This document shows positions 45,897 through 57,174 of a DNA stretch of 64,000 bases, in pieces. Both the position numbers and the translations under genes were made by a program. Each line of letters starts with the position of its first letter. Within the stretch, counting starts at the first letter, position 1. The notes beneath the pieces were generated by a model, which saw nothing but the letters and a program-made list of their open reading frames with translations, ran no database searches and was not told the DNA's origin. The stretch is from Aspergillus flavus (lineage: Eukaryota; Ascomycota; Eurotiomycetes; Eurotiales; Aspergillaceae), in NCBI RefSeq assembly GCF_009017415.1, contig NC_092407.1, positions 1,922,001 through 1,986,000 on the forward strand, read 5' to 3'.

Positions 45897-47466
45897 CTAG
45901 TAGACCCAAGGCAGAATTCTCCACTTCACAATCCTCCTGTATTCCTCCCAGTCTTCTCCGTATTTCTTCGCACACATAGCATCATCTCTCCGTTCACGAT
46001 GCATCAAGAGGATGGCAAAGTAGAGCACATAAAAGTACGTGAAAATGGCCCCCCAGCCCTTGGCCTCACCCTGAACAACCTCCCGCCCATCAAGCATCTT
46101 GAAGTCCGTTGATAAGGCTGCGGCACTGCCAGCAGACATGATAGTATAGCCTGCCAGTCCTGTCGGCAAACTAAAGGGCATGGATTGCAGCCAGTCCCCA
46201 AAGTAATTGATATGGCGAGACATGCCCCACCATCCTGCCGTCAGCAGTCTTGTTCCTCGTTTGGTTTGAATGTACGGCATGTTTGCCACACTTGGATCAC
46301 TAGGCTGCGTGCGGAAAACGTTCTTCTGCGTGTTGGCAGCGCGGAAAATGTACAGGCCGAGTGCGAAGACTGCACTTACGGCGGCGATACCGGTCCATCC
46401 GAGGTGCAAGGGGTAGACTGCGAGGTATCGGCACTGGGTTGAGTAGAGAAATGGTACCCAAACAAGATCTCCGAAAGACAACATGAACCCAAAGCCATCC
46501 GTGGTAATGTCAATCATGGTAAGAATGCCGGATTCGTTATACTGTCCGTCAAGAACGTAGAATGCTTGTACGGAAGCAGTGAAGAGGATACTATCGGAGA
46601 TGAAGCCATAGGTGCGGTATTGCTTGGCAATAAATGCTAAGTTGAGCAATATCCACCCAGTCAGGCCGGGGCGCATCTCGCACCAGGTTTTGATGTCAAA
46701 TTCGCCGAAGATTGGGAGAGACACACGAGGGTTCAGCTCACGACCGATATAAAAATCGTATACAGAATTACCAGTGTTTCCACCAGCAGCTAACTCACGA
46801 AGCTCCTTGTTTGGATAATTGGTGTCCACGCTGAAGCTGCGTACGTATACAAACGCGGAAAGGGCGTATGATATCAGAATGTTGGCGGTCAATAGCTGCA
46901 CATAATTGTCCGCGATGTACGTCCAGACAACAAAGTCTGCACCCTTGAGATATGTTCCAATGGCGCATGCAGCTAGCTGAACAACGCTAGACGAGAAAGC
47001 TTGGTTGGAATGTCAGCAAATGCTAGTCTTGAGTTGCGTTTCACATGAAACCTCATACAGTTAAAGCGGTATGTCAACGGCCGATCGTGTTGAACCAACT
47101 TTGTGCCACGCACTTCTTGTGCAGGGAGAATCTTCCAGAGGAACATGCTGAGGAGGTAATATGCAAGCACCACCCCCGTCACCTCCCAACTGTAAAGACC
47201 CCAGATGCCCCCAAGAGGCCATCCAATCTCGGATTTTAGCCTCCCCCAGCTCAGGGTACGAGGGCTTAGTAGTGATGGTACTGGACAGCCAGTTACATCG
47301 TTGCATGTAAAGGCAAAGACATAGAGCAGAATGGGGAGGCCCACGGTGATGGCAGCAGCACCCAAACTAGGAATAGTAAGTCAGCGATATACAGTACACC
47401 AGTACTAGGGGAGGGTTGAGCTCACGGTCCACCAAACTCATACTTTGATTCAGTATGAGAGGGCAT
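45897..47466 (-). CDS. erg24: Sterol C-14 reductase (ERG24 type)
   Basis: NADPH-dependent endoplasmic-reticulum membrane enzyme of the ERG4/ERG24 family, acting on the delta-14 bond in ergosterol synthesis. Three exons (47466-47426, 47366-47059 and 46999-45897) give about 483 residues. The third exon starts at the CCAAG acceptor, because only that junction restores the helix leading into LKGADFVVWTYIADNYVQLL. About eight hydrophobic segments are present. Family signatures include the luminal/cytosolic segment with GNSVYDFYIGRELNPRV and the C-terminal WWGMSRHINYFGDWLQS and KKYGEDWEEYRRIVKWRILP. ERG24 is favoured over ERG4 by the overall layout, but the two share motifs. The 375-base promoter is shared with msh6. 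Confidence 0.88.
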
Positions 47467-47841
47467 AGTGCTAGCTAAATAATCTGCTATTAAGTGGATT
47501 GACAATTGAGCAGCATATTATTTGTTTAAGCCCTTTTAAGGGGCGGGTGTAAGGGTTGACCATGCGCATCACTCCGGATCCACCCTATCCGCCGTCTACT
47601 TCCCTTGATGCCTGAGGCGTGGACGGAATGAAGGCCGGAAAACCACTAAACGCGTCGACGCGCGACGCCCTTCCGACGATTTGATAGATCGACTTTCCGC
47701 CCGGCAGGAAAGTGCCTGCATTTGTTGCGAGAGCATCACATCTGCCTTATCCCCTACCTGTCGGAGTTGAATAGATTCTCAATATCTACGGCATGTTCTA
47801 TTAGAGTTTTAAATCCTATCTTTTACCCCCATCAATCCAGA
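47467..47841. promoter_or_regulatory. bidirectional promoter erg24/msh6 with an MCB element
   Basis: A 375-base region between divergent starts. It contains ACGCGT at 47650-47655, the MluI cell-cycle box bound by MBF in yeasts, followed by a related ACGCGC at 47658-47663. Yeast MSH6 is controlled through such boxes; function here is inferred. Confidence 0.5.
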
Positions 47842-50800
47842 ATGGCAAAAGGACCGCCCGCATCCTCTTCCCCGGCCGCAACGCCTCCCTCCGGAGTGCT
47901 TAAACGAACTACTTCTAGCACTCAGAACATGAAGAACCAGAAGTCAATTCTAGGTTTCTTTCAGAAGTCATCACCATCCACTCCATCTACTGCTCGCAAT
48001 GCTGAACCAGCTTCGTCGCCTGCTCAGAGAGTATCGGAGCAGCGCGGGGCTGCCAGAGGGTCCGTGAAGAGCGACAAGAAGAAGAGTCTCCCACAGCTCT
48101 CGGACCTTAGCCCGGTACCAAGTAGTGATCTAGTTGAGCCTGAGGAGGATGAGGGCCATATTCAGGTATGATTAGTACTTTAGCACGATCTCACGTTTGA
48201 CGCCGATAGAGCTTCGCTCACTGGATTGGCAGGCGACTTCTAATGACGCAAAGACCGATTCCCCATCTCGACGGGTAAGCTACCATGTCCCTAAGGCTTC
48301 TGTATCATAGTGTATACTGATTGTCTGTAGCCTAAAAAGCAGGTCAACTACTTCGAGTCCGATTCAGAAGGCGAGGATGACGACGAAAAGATATTCCGCC
48401 CAGGCCGGAAAAGTAGCAAAATATCTAAGCGAAGAAAGTTATCTCCCGAGAGCGATGATGAATTTGAACAAGGTGGAGATGATGCCGGCTACTCGGACGA
48501 AGGTGTGTTATTGATCTCATAAGCCCTCGTTGCAGTTTGACAGGTATTGACTGTTTCAGATATGGATGATTTTATCGTTGCGGATGACTCAGATGAGGAC
48601 GTAAAGACTTCGAAGAAGCGCAAGAGGCCAACTCAACCGAAGCCCAAGTCGTCGTCTGTACCGCCAGTCCCATCCTTTGAGGAGGATATGGATTTGAACA
48701 TTCCTGATGCATCTTCTGGCTCCGCGATGAAATGGACGTATGATCCGGATAGTGCCGAGCCTCGTCAGAATCGAACAGCCCCTGCGAAGTCGAAGAGCCC
48801 ATCTGGTAAGAAACTGAAAGCTCACGTTACAGAACCAGAGCAACGCTATGCCTGGCTGGCAAACATTCGGGATATAGATGGCCATTCCCCGGGCCACCCT
48901 GACTACGACCCTCGTACCCTTTATATTCCTCCACTGGCTTGGGCTAAATTTTCACCCTTCGAAAAACAGTACTGGGAGATCAAGCAGAAGTTTTGGGACA
49001 CGGTCGTATTTTTTAAGAAGGGAAAGTTTTATGAGCTTTATGAAAATGACGCCACCATTGGACACCAGTTATTCGACCTCAAACTTACCGATCGCGTGAA
49101 CATGCGTATGGTGGGTGTTCCTGAAATGAGCTTGGATCACTGGGCAAATCAGTTTGTCGCCAAGGGATTCAAGATTGCTCGCGTCGACCAAATAGAGTCC
49201 GCCCTCGGCAAGGAAATGCGCGAAAGAGATGGAAAGAAAGGGGGCAAAGAAGACAAGGTCATCAGGAGAGAGCTGTCTTCTGTCCTTACTGCTGGAACGC
49301 TGGTTGAGGGTTCGATGCTGCAGGATGACATGTCTACTTACTGCGTAGCTATCAAAGAAGCCATCATAGAGGATTTCCCTGCGTTTGGGCTAGCTTTCGT
49401 TGACACAGCGACGGGACAATTCTTCTTGTCGGAGTTTGTCGATGATGCCGACATGACAAAGTTTGAAACATTCGTGGCTCAGACTCGCCCGCAAGAACTA
49501 CTTCTCGAAAAGTCCACAGTTTCACAGAAGGCACTCCGAATTTTGAAGAATAATACAGGCCCCACTACCATTTGGAACCACTTGAAGCCAGGGAAAGAGT
49601 TCTGGGAAGCGGACATTACGGTGAAAGAAATGGATGTCAGCGAGTATTTTGTTTCTGAGGACGATGACAACCTGAAGGCGTGGCCGGAAGCTCTTCGAGC
49701 GGCTCGCGATAAAGAACTAGTGATGTCAGCCTTTGGGGCGTTGGTACAATATCTCCGGCTCTTGAAACTTGACCGTGACTTGATCACAATCGGTAACTTC
49801 TCCTCGTACGATCCAATCAAGAAGGCTTCTAGCCTAGTGTTGGATGGCCAGACCCTTATCAACATGGAAATCTTTGCAAATTCATTTGATGGAGGCTCTG
49901 ATGGGACACTATTCCAGCTTTTGAATCGCTGCATCACACCATTCGGCAAGCGCATGTTCAAGCAGTGGGTTTGCCACCCGCTGATAGATGCGAAGAAAAT
50001 CAATGCCAGATTGGATGCTGTTGATGCCCTTAACGCGGATCCTAACATTCGGGATCAGTTTTCTTCACAATTGACCAAGATGCCTGATTTGGAAAGACTG
50101 ATTTCCCGTATTCATGCTGCTAATTGCAAAGCCCAGGACTTCCTGCGTGTGCTGGAGGGCTTCGAGCAAATTGAATACACCGTGAGTCTTCTTAAGGACA
50201 GTGGTTCTGGAGAAGGCGTTATTGGTCAGTTGATAAGTGCGATGCCGGACCTGAATGAGTTGCTTGAATACTGGAAAACAGCATTTGACCGCACCAAAGC
50301 AAGGGAGAATGGCATTCTAGTACCTAAATCAGGCGTTGAAGAAGACTTCGACAACTCCCAAGAGTACATCGAAGAACTCCACAACGAGCTTGATAGTCTT
50401 CTGAAGCGGGTTCGTCGTGAGTTAGGCTCTACTGCCATTTGCTACCGTGACAACGGCAAGGAGATCTACCAGTTGGAGGTGCCGATCAAGGTAAAGAACA
50501 TTCCCAAGAACTGGGACCAGATGTCAGCAACTAAACAAGTGAAACGGTATTATTTCCCTGAACTTCGGACGATCATCCGTAAATTGCAGGAAGCCCAAGA
50601 GACACATAGTCAGATTGTGAAAGAAGTCGCTGGCCGATTCTATGCCCGGTTTGACGAACATTATATAACATGGCTGGCAGCAGTCAAGATTATCTCGCAG
50701 CTGGACTGCTTGATAAGTCTTGCAAAGGCTTCCTCATCTTTGGGACAACCAAGTTGCCGCCCTGTCTTTGTTGAGGATGAGCGAAGTGTACTCGAATTCG

Positions 50801-51680
50801 AGGAGCTACGCCATCCGTGCCTCCTCTCCTCTGTGGAAGACTTCATACCGAATGACATCAAATTGGGGGGTGACCGTGCTAACATTGATCTTCTCACTGG
50901 TGCTAATGCTGCCGGAAAATCCACTGTCCTTCGAATGGTACGTCACCTTGCCTGATTTGCGTTGTAATTCGCTAACTAAATTGCCTGTAGACGTGTGTCG
51001 CCGTGATCATGGCTCAGATCGGTTGCTACTTGCCTTGCCAATCTGCGCGATTGACCCCCGTGGACCGCATCATGTCCCGTTTAGGCGCAAATGACAATAT
51101 CTTCGCCGCTCAGTCAACGTTCTTCGTAGAGCTTTCCGAAACCAAGAAGATCCTCTCCGAAGCTACTCCCCGATCTTTGGTTATCCTCGATGAATTGGGT
51201 CGTGGAACCAGCTCATACGACGGAGTGGCCGTGGCCCAAGCCGTACTGCACCATGTTGCTACGCACATTGGAGCCTTGGGATTCTTCGCGACCCACTACC
51301 ACTCCCTGGCGGCTGAGTTTGAAGGACACCCTGAGATCACACCGAAACGCATGAAGATCCATGTAGACGATGAGGAGCGACGTGTTACGTTCCTGTATAA
51401 ACTGGAAGACGGTGTTGCCGAAGGTAGTTTCGGCATGCACTGTGCCGCCATGTGTGGTATTTCCAGCAAGGTCATCGAGAGAGCGGAGGTCGCCGCAAAG
51501 CAATGGGAACACACTAGTCGTCTCAAAGAGAGTCTTGAACGCCGAAAAGGTGGTGGTTTCATTGGGTTGGGTTGGTGGAGCGATGTCGCCTGGGCCCTTC
51601 GAGAGTCCTCTGACGTCAATGAGCACGAAGTCACCGATAGAGGTCTGGACGTACTTCTTAAGGCTATTGAAGCTCTGTGA
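47842..51680 (+). CDS. msh6: DNA mismatch repair protein MSH6
   Basis: MutS homolog that pairs with MSH2 to form MutS-alpha, recognising base mismatches and small loops. Five exons (47842-48165, 48233-48274, 48331-48502, 48560-50937 and 50991-51680) give about 1201 residues, typical for MSH6. A PCNA-binding PIP box (QKSILGFF, about residues 33-40) lies in the disordered acidic N-terminus. The mismatch-binding FxE is in KGKFYELYE (about 334-336). The MutS core and clamp follow, then the ATPase with Walker A TGANAAGKST (about 957-966) and Walker B VILDELGRGTSS. Exon 2 is only 42 bases. The gene is divergent from erg24, and an MCB element lies upstream. Identity is very secure. Confidence 0.96.
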
Positions 51681-52281
51681 TTACATTTGTTGCTCTATAC
51701 TTCAAGTGTTCCTTCACTCATTCGGTGTTTGATTAAGTCTGTCACGTCATGTTCTTTATAAAAGGGGTCTTTGCTCGGAGTTCGGGGATGTGTTAATATG
51801 TGTTGATTGGTATCTTAATTGATTAATCTGCGGCTGGCGTGATTATATAGGGAATATTAAATTCAAGACTTCTTTGTGATTTACAACAACCTTTGAGTGT
51901 ACCTCCTAACAGGGATGGCCGCCTCTTTTCTGCTTTGTTCCAGACCGTGAACCATTTCTCAATGCAATTCGGCCACCAAACACAGATCCTTCGATGAAAT
52001 TCGCTGATTCTTGATTTACACTTAGAATGGCCATAGTACTGAATGGTAAGAGCGGAGCTTTCTTGTTTTTCTTTTTTTGAGTTTATGTACTGAGTAACAC
52101 AGTGTAGATAGACCACCAGATACCAGACCCTTAGATCTTTCTAAGCTGAGCAACAATCCAAATTCTGGCTTTCCCTTCCACCGAACAGTAGCCAATTACT
52201 AATAAGAAAAGAAACAACAGCTTGCTAGATAACTCCACCATCCGCTCTGGAATCCATCATAGCAAGAAACGAGAAGACGAC
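51681..52281. other. convergent intergenic region msh6/AT-hook gene
   Basis: A roughly 600-base AT-rich stretch between converging stops. It probably holds both 3' untranslated regions. No gene can be supported. Confidence 0.4.
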
Positions 52282-53077
52282 CTAAGCATCACCCTCAGCC
52301 TCAGCCTTGATACCAGGATGAGCGGCCTCGTACATAGCGTTGAGCTGAGCATCGAGCTCCTCATTAGTCATGGGGGACTCATCCTCGGTCTTACAGTCGT
52401 CGTAGATATCCTCCGGTTCCTGCTTAATGCTTCGCATCTCCTCCTTGATCGAAACATCTTCTCCTTTCACGGAACTATCCTCTGATTTGATGCTACCCTT
52501 GGTTTCAGCCATGGAGGAACTGGGCTCAGACTTAACGGTGTCTTCGCTGCTGCGATTGATTTGGCCTCTTGATTAGCGGTGTTCATTTTGATTTCTCGTG
52601 CGTAGCAGGACAGGGGCATACTCATACGAGTCTTTCTTGATCACCTTTGCGATGCCCTTCTTAATGATACGCTGGCGCTTCGCTTTGGGGGCTGGCGCTG
52701 CTTCTTCTTCCACGGGTTCCGTGTCGGCAGCCATTGGGGGCTCTGCGGCCGCAGCCTTCTTGGGGGGTCGGCCCCTCTTGGGGGTGTTGGCTGAGGAGCC
52801 CTCAGCGGAGGTGGGTGGTTCTGGCTTGTAGTCGCTCAGCTTACGCTTTGCGTTCCGGTATGTTGTACTAGCTGAGGCTGGGTTCTTGTACCCGCCGTAC
52901 TGGGCCAGTTTGTCGAGGTCAAGCTCGAGTTTATATTAGTTCGGAGTTCTGGTTTGAATGGAGAGTGGGTGTACGTACTTTGTTGCTTTCGTCGGTGCAG
53001 AGGATGCTCAGGAGGAGGATTTTCTGCTCGGAGTTGGTGAGGCCTAGGAGAGTGTCGGGCTTGGGTTTGTTGGACAT
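52282..53077 (-). CDS. Small nuclear protein with AT-hook
   Basis: Three exons (53077-52979, 52923-52628 and 52546-52282) encode about 219 residues. The N-terminus (TLLGLTNSEQKILLLSILC...LDLDKLAQYGGYKNPASA) looks like a compact helical, winged-helix-like domain common in ascomycete histone H1-like or AT-hook proteins. It is followed by an AT-hook (KRGRPPKK, about residues 82-89) for minor-groove binding and a basic stretch (AKRQRIIKKGIAKVIKK). The tail is acidic and Lys/Glu-rich with repeated SIKxE-type motifs (SIKSED, SIKEE, SIKQEPE), possible SUMO acceptor sites of psi-K-x-E form. DNA binding is inferred; the exact role is unknown. Splice phases are consistent throughout. Confidence 0.82.
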
Positions 53078-53487
53078 GTTGACTGTTCCAAGTAAATGGT
53101 TGATGCTTTGGTGTACGTAGGCGATGGAAGAAGACCAAGAGAAGAAGTGTAGAGTCGATGGAGCTGAGAGGAGGGGAAGTGAGAGGTAGTGAAGATTGAC
53201 TGAGAGAGGAGATGGGAGATTGTAAAGTGAGGAGAGAAAGAACTATCAACGAGGAACACAGGAAGAAGGGAAACACTGCCCTCGTGAAAGGAAGAGATTA
53301 AATCACAGCGAAAATGGTCAGAATGTTCCGGGAGGGAGTGTAGCAAGAGTAAATGATCAGAAGTGAATGCAAAGAGTTATTCCTATAGCGAGAGCAGGAG
53401 TAGTGAATTGTCCAGTCACCACTCAAATCTTAGCCAATCACGAGCTTTATGTTACAGTCATATTAACAGAGGATATTTCCTTGATTC
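53078..53487. other. promoter of the AT-hook gene
   Basis: A 410-base region between tandem minus-strand genes. It is purine-rich on the plus strand (pyrimidine-rich on the transcribed strand), typical of fungal core promoters. No further element was recognised. Confidence 0.4.
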
Positions 53488-54411
53488 TCATTTCTTTGGT
53501 GACGGGTTCTTTTGGATCTGTTTGTATACATGTTCCCACAATTCGGGATAGAATGTCGTTGACTCTCTGCCAGGCTGACTCTTCTCTGCCGCGTAGAATT
53601 GCCGTAGAGTCTTTCCTGCCCACCAGGGCAAAGGGGCAGGGTTTTTATTGCGAAAGCTCACGGGACGGAAAATGGCTTTGTCAGGAACCAAGTCCCCCAG
53701 TCGCACCTCGGTCTGTCGAGGAATAGTCGTGAACTTCATAGTGTTGATGTATAATGTAGCTGTAGGAGGCAGGTTCTTCGCATATTGAACCGTATGTTCC
53801 TTTGAACGCCGAGCAAAAGCAGGAAGAGCGAGGTGTACGAAATTCACGAATGGAGCAGAGGTATAAGAAACGAAAAGCATCGGGAGAGCTCCGCCAACAA
53901 CAACTGCACAAAAATGTTTAGCTAACAAGCCGCCAGGGTGGAGAGTCAATCTTACCAGCGGGTGCTAGATACCATGGAAACTCATCGGACGCAAATGCCG
54001 GTGCGACAACCAGGACAGAAACGCCAAAAAGGAAGATGGTTGTGATGCGCAACATCCCCAGAAAGATTGTCTTGCCTGTTCCGCCATGGTAGATCAATAT
54101 GCGCTCCGGGGGACCTGCAATATACCGTCAGGACCAATGTTCCAATTGCAAGTTATCACAGAAAGCGTACCTCGTCGAATAGCGGTCTTTGCATGTGTCG
54201 TGGCCGACTGTGGTGAGCTCCGGGCAGCTGTCGCATTGTTTTCCTTTGGTTTCAGAGCCGGGGATTCATTTTTGGAGAGTCGAAACGGCGTTTGAGTCGT
54301 CTTCAGGCGATAGAAGATCGTGCTGTTAAGATCCCTCCGCACACCACGGGGGAGCAGCGTGCGCAATTGCGGATGCAATAAGATTTGAGGCCTCATAGTG
54401 GACAATTGCAT
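53488..54411 (-). CDS. TMEM70/186/223-like mitochondrial membrane protein
   Basis: Three exons (54411-54171, 54114-53956 and 53903-53488) give about 271 residues. The N-terminus is Arg/Ser-rich and suits a mitochondrial presequence. A core with two hydrophobic segments follows (TTIFLFGVSVLVVAPAFA, and LAPAVVVGGALPMLF continuing past the splice). The region after it (VHLALPAFARRS...LPPTATLYINTMKFTTIP) resembles the TMEM70/TMEM186/TMEM223 group, whose members assist respiratory-complex and ATP-synthase assembly. Exact orthology cannot be decided. A second ATG at 54396 is equally possible as start. The gene is divergent from the glutaminyl cyclase-like gene with a 261-base shared region. Confidence 0.8.
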
Positions 54412-54672
54412 TGAGGGAGGCGAGTTGCAGCTTGTCGCATTCGAAAAAGATGACGGAATGCGGATGATCCTCGGAACGTGACCCGCGACGGTCTTGGCGC
54501 CGATCAGCTCTCGTTGACAACCGGCCAGCTTTCTGTCAACAACTTTAAACATCCCTTCTTTAAGGCTATCGTTTATGGTCGCTCCTTTGTTGTGGATCTG
54601 TTCGAATTCGGGCTTATCCTCGGTCGTCGCTTGAACAGGGATCGTGATCCCTGCTAGCACTCGGACTTCACT
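54412..54672. promoter_or_regulatory. bidirectional promoter TMEM70-like / glutaminyl cyclase-like
   Basis: A 261-base region between divergent start codons. The frame upstream of 54411 on the minus strand stays open, so the exact start of that gene is uncertain by up to a few dozen codons. Confidence 0.45.
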
Positions 54673-55872
54673 ATGTCTTCTGCTAACAGTGGCCTTTTCC
54701 GCCCTTTGCTTACGATAGGCGTTGCACTCTTGTACTTCTTGCTTGCTGGCCAAGCGTACGAGGAAGTCTCCGATAACACATTGAATGCCCTTCCTCGTCC
54801 GAACAATGACTTCGACATCCATAATGGAGCACTATTAGCGCCTATTCTAAGGCCTCGAGTCTCCGGAACGGCGGGCTCTGCAGCCGTCCTCGAGCACTTT
54901 GCGGACTTCTTCCGCACGACCCTCCCAAGCTGGAATATCCAATTCCAGAACTCCACGTCGACAACTCCTGTATCGAAAGGAAAGGAGGTTCCCTTCGTGA
55001 ATCTCATTGCGTCTCGTGACCCTCCGTGGGCAGCCCCAGGCGACGTTGGAAGGCTTACACTCGTTGCGCATTATGACAGTAAATACTCGCCGGAGGGTTT
55101 CATCGGGGCAATTGATAGCGCCGCCCCTTGCGCAATGCTTATGCACTCCATGAGGAGCATTGATTCAGCCTTGACAAAGAAGTGGGAGAAGATGCAAGCA
55201 GAGGGCAACGCCGACTCGTTGGAGGAGCAAAAGGGCATCCAAGTCATCTTCTTGGATGGAGAGGAGGCATTCAAAGTATGGACTGCAACTGATTCGCTGT
55301 ACGGGGCTCGTTCGCTGGCCGAGCATTGGGATTCGGAGGTAAACCCTGCTATGTCAACGTACAAGACCCCTTTGTCTTCTATATCCCTGTTCGTACTTTT
55401 GGATCTCCTCGGCTCTAAAAGTCCAACTATCCAGTCCTACTTCTCAACTACGCATTGGGCATATAAGAAGCTGGCTCAACTTGAGAAGCGATTTCGAGAC
55501 CTTAAGCAGTTCAAGTCCTCTGTTGATTCATCCCACCCAGCATGGTTCATTGATATGTCGAAGTCGGAGCATGACATTACCACTTTCCTCGGCATACAGG
55601 ATGACCATTTGCCATTCCTGGAACGTGGTGTCGAAATTCTGCATCTCATCGACGCTCATCCCGCCAAAGGATTCCCACTGGTGTGGCATAACGAAAAGGG
55701 CGTACCGGACGATGGCGAACATCTGGATCTAGCAACCGTGGAAGACTGGAGCATGCTGATTACAGCATTTGCGGCCGAGTGGATGGAATTGGAGGGCTTC
55801 ATGCCCCAACCCATCGGCGAAGCGCCGCCCGCAAAGAACGCCGACCGTTTGAACAAAAAAACTGAGCTGTAA
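54673..55872 (+). CDS. Glutaminyl-peptide cyclotransferase-like (M28 family)
   Basis: Zinc-dependent enzyme expected to turn N-terminal Gln into pyroglutamate on secretory proteins. A single exon of 399 residues. An N-terminal hydrophobic segment (LLTIGVALLYFLLAGQA) is a signal peptide or anchor. The M28/QC signature is present: AHYDSKYSP (zinc Asp near residue 135), DSAAPCAML, the catalytic acidic pair in LDGEEAF (about 197-198) and DDHLPFL with a zinc-liganding His near 312. The length suits fungal homologs. M28 aminopeptidases share parts of this layout, but the DSAAPCAML segment and the DDHLPF motif favour the cyclotransferase branch. Three potential N-glycosylation or processing sites are visible. 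Confidence 0.88.
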   Translation: MSSANSGLFRPLLTIGVALLYFLLAGQAYEEVSDNTLNALPRPNNDFDIHNGALLAPILRPRVSGTAGSAAVLEHFADFFRTTLPSWNIQFQNSTSTTPVSKGKEVPFVNLIASRDPPWAAPGDVGRLTLVAHYDSKYSPEGFIGAIDSAAPCAMLMHSMRSIDSALTKKWEKMQAEGNADSLEEQKGIQVIFLDGEEAFKVWTATDSLYGARSLAEHWDSEVNPAMSTYKTPLSSISLFVLLDLLGSKSPTIQSYFSTTHWAYKKLAQLEKRFRDLKQFKSSVDSSHPAWFIDMSKSEHDITTFLGIQDDHLPFLERGVEILHLIDAHPAKGFPLVWHNEKGVPDDGEHLDLATVEDWSMLITAFAAEWMELEGFMPQPIGEAPPAKNADRLNKKTEL

Positions 55873-56120
55873 GATATACCAAAATTAATTCCAAGTGGTT
55901 TATATACTGCCTCCGAGGCTCTAATATGTACAGTCTATGTTACATATCTTGCACTTTTAGCTCTATATCATGGTGAACCGTGCTGACGTTCGTGTCGCAT
56001 AGCTCTTAATGGCGGTTGCCTTTTAGCGATCCTTTCTCCCGGTCTTTGATAGATCAACGGGACACGTTTCTCACTGACATCCGTAGAAATTTTCAAGATA
56101 CGGGAACAGTTTCATGCCAT

Positions 56121-57174
56121 TTATACCAGGTTGCCTAGCATGTACCCTGTCATTTCGACTAGGCCCCATGCCGGCTGCAGAGCTGCACGAAGCACCGCGG
56201 GACCCGGACACACTCCCCGTAACCCCCAGGCAACCCCAAAGGCCGCTGCACCGGCGACAAACCTCCAGTCAATGTCCGCCATAGTGGCTGTTGGGAGCCT
56301 CCAACTGTCTGCCAATGTGGGCAGTTCCGGCTTGCCATCCAGTTTGTCGGTCTTCTGTCCCGGTTTCGCTGTCAAAAAGGTAATGAGCGACGGTCCGATT
56401 CCAAAGAGAATTACAAGCGCGAGCGAAGGATCGAAACGGAATAAGTCGGTTGGAAAAGCGAAGAAACGCAAAACCTTTGATGGGTTTGCCATTCCGGTGA
56501 AGAAGAGGCCCATGCCGAATTGCAGCCCTGCTAGATAGGAGAAGAGCGTTCTGGATTTCTCCGATTTACCCATTATCCGCGGCACCACGAACCAGTTGGT
56601 GATGAATGTGAGAGTGGTAGTCCCGATCATGAATATGAGCTCCGCTGTTGACGGATACATGGGAGTGTAACAGGGAACTCCATGCGGACAAGGAGGGATG
56701 TTCTGGCCTCCCGAGACCAGATTTGCCGTGAGCAGAGCGGTTGTGAAGAAGATAGCGGTTGCGATGAAGGAGCGCGGCGACAAGCGGGATATACCACAGA
56801 GCATGTGGCCAGATGTACATCCTCGACCATTCTAGTTTGTGCCCTTTGTTAGCTTGTCTTCTGCATAGACAGCCAGCTCTGCATACCTTTGTCCCCCAAC
56901 CCAACAAGAACCCCGTCGCGAGAGTAGAAGCCACCGATGCCCAGGAGTTCGGGCCCGGCGGATATAACGGTATCAACGAAGGCACAAAGAGGTAAACAGG
57001 GACGACACTAGACAACAACCCAGCAATGATGGGAACATTGTCCCGGGACGGACGCAAAACCGATCCTGACAAAAGCGATGAAATGCCAAAAACCGCGCCA
57101 TTATGAAGAAGAAGACCGGAGGAACCCTGAAAGAGCAACAGAGCTCCCAAGGACGTATGTACGGGTGTAAACAT
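56121..57174 (-). CDS. YeeE/YedE-type sulfur transporter-like membrane protein
   Basis: Two exons (57174-56887 and 56831-56121) give about 332 residues. The protein is very hydrophobic with about eight to nine helices. The splice joins LLGWGTK to [13 protein letters not shown], producing the family signature G.GTK.G.GCTSGH..CG. The second Cys motif GVCPGPAVL lies near the C-terminus. In bacteria this family carries thiosulfate or related sulfur compounds, using the conserved Cys residues as relay. Fungal members are known but little studied; substrate and membrane are unknown. The start at 57174 gives the first helix intact. It converges with the cyclotransferase-like gene (about 250 bases). 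Confidence 0.88.

Noticed and set aside
54094..54822. 242-codon minus-strand frame starting at 54822
   Set aside because: Its upstream half overlaps the start of the cyclotransferase-like gene and lacks protein character; the real gene most likely starts at 54411 and is spliced.
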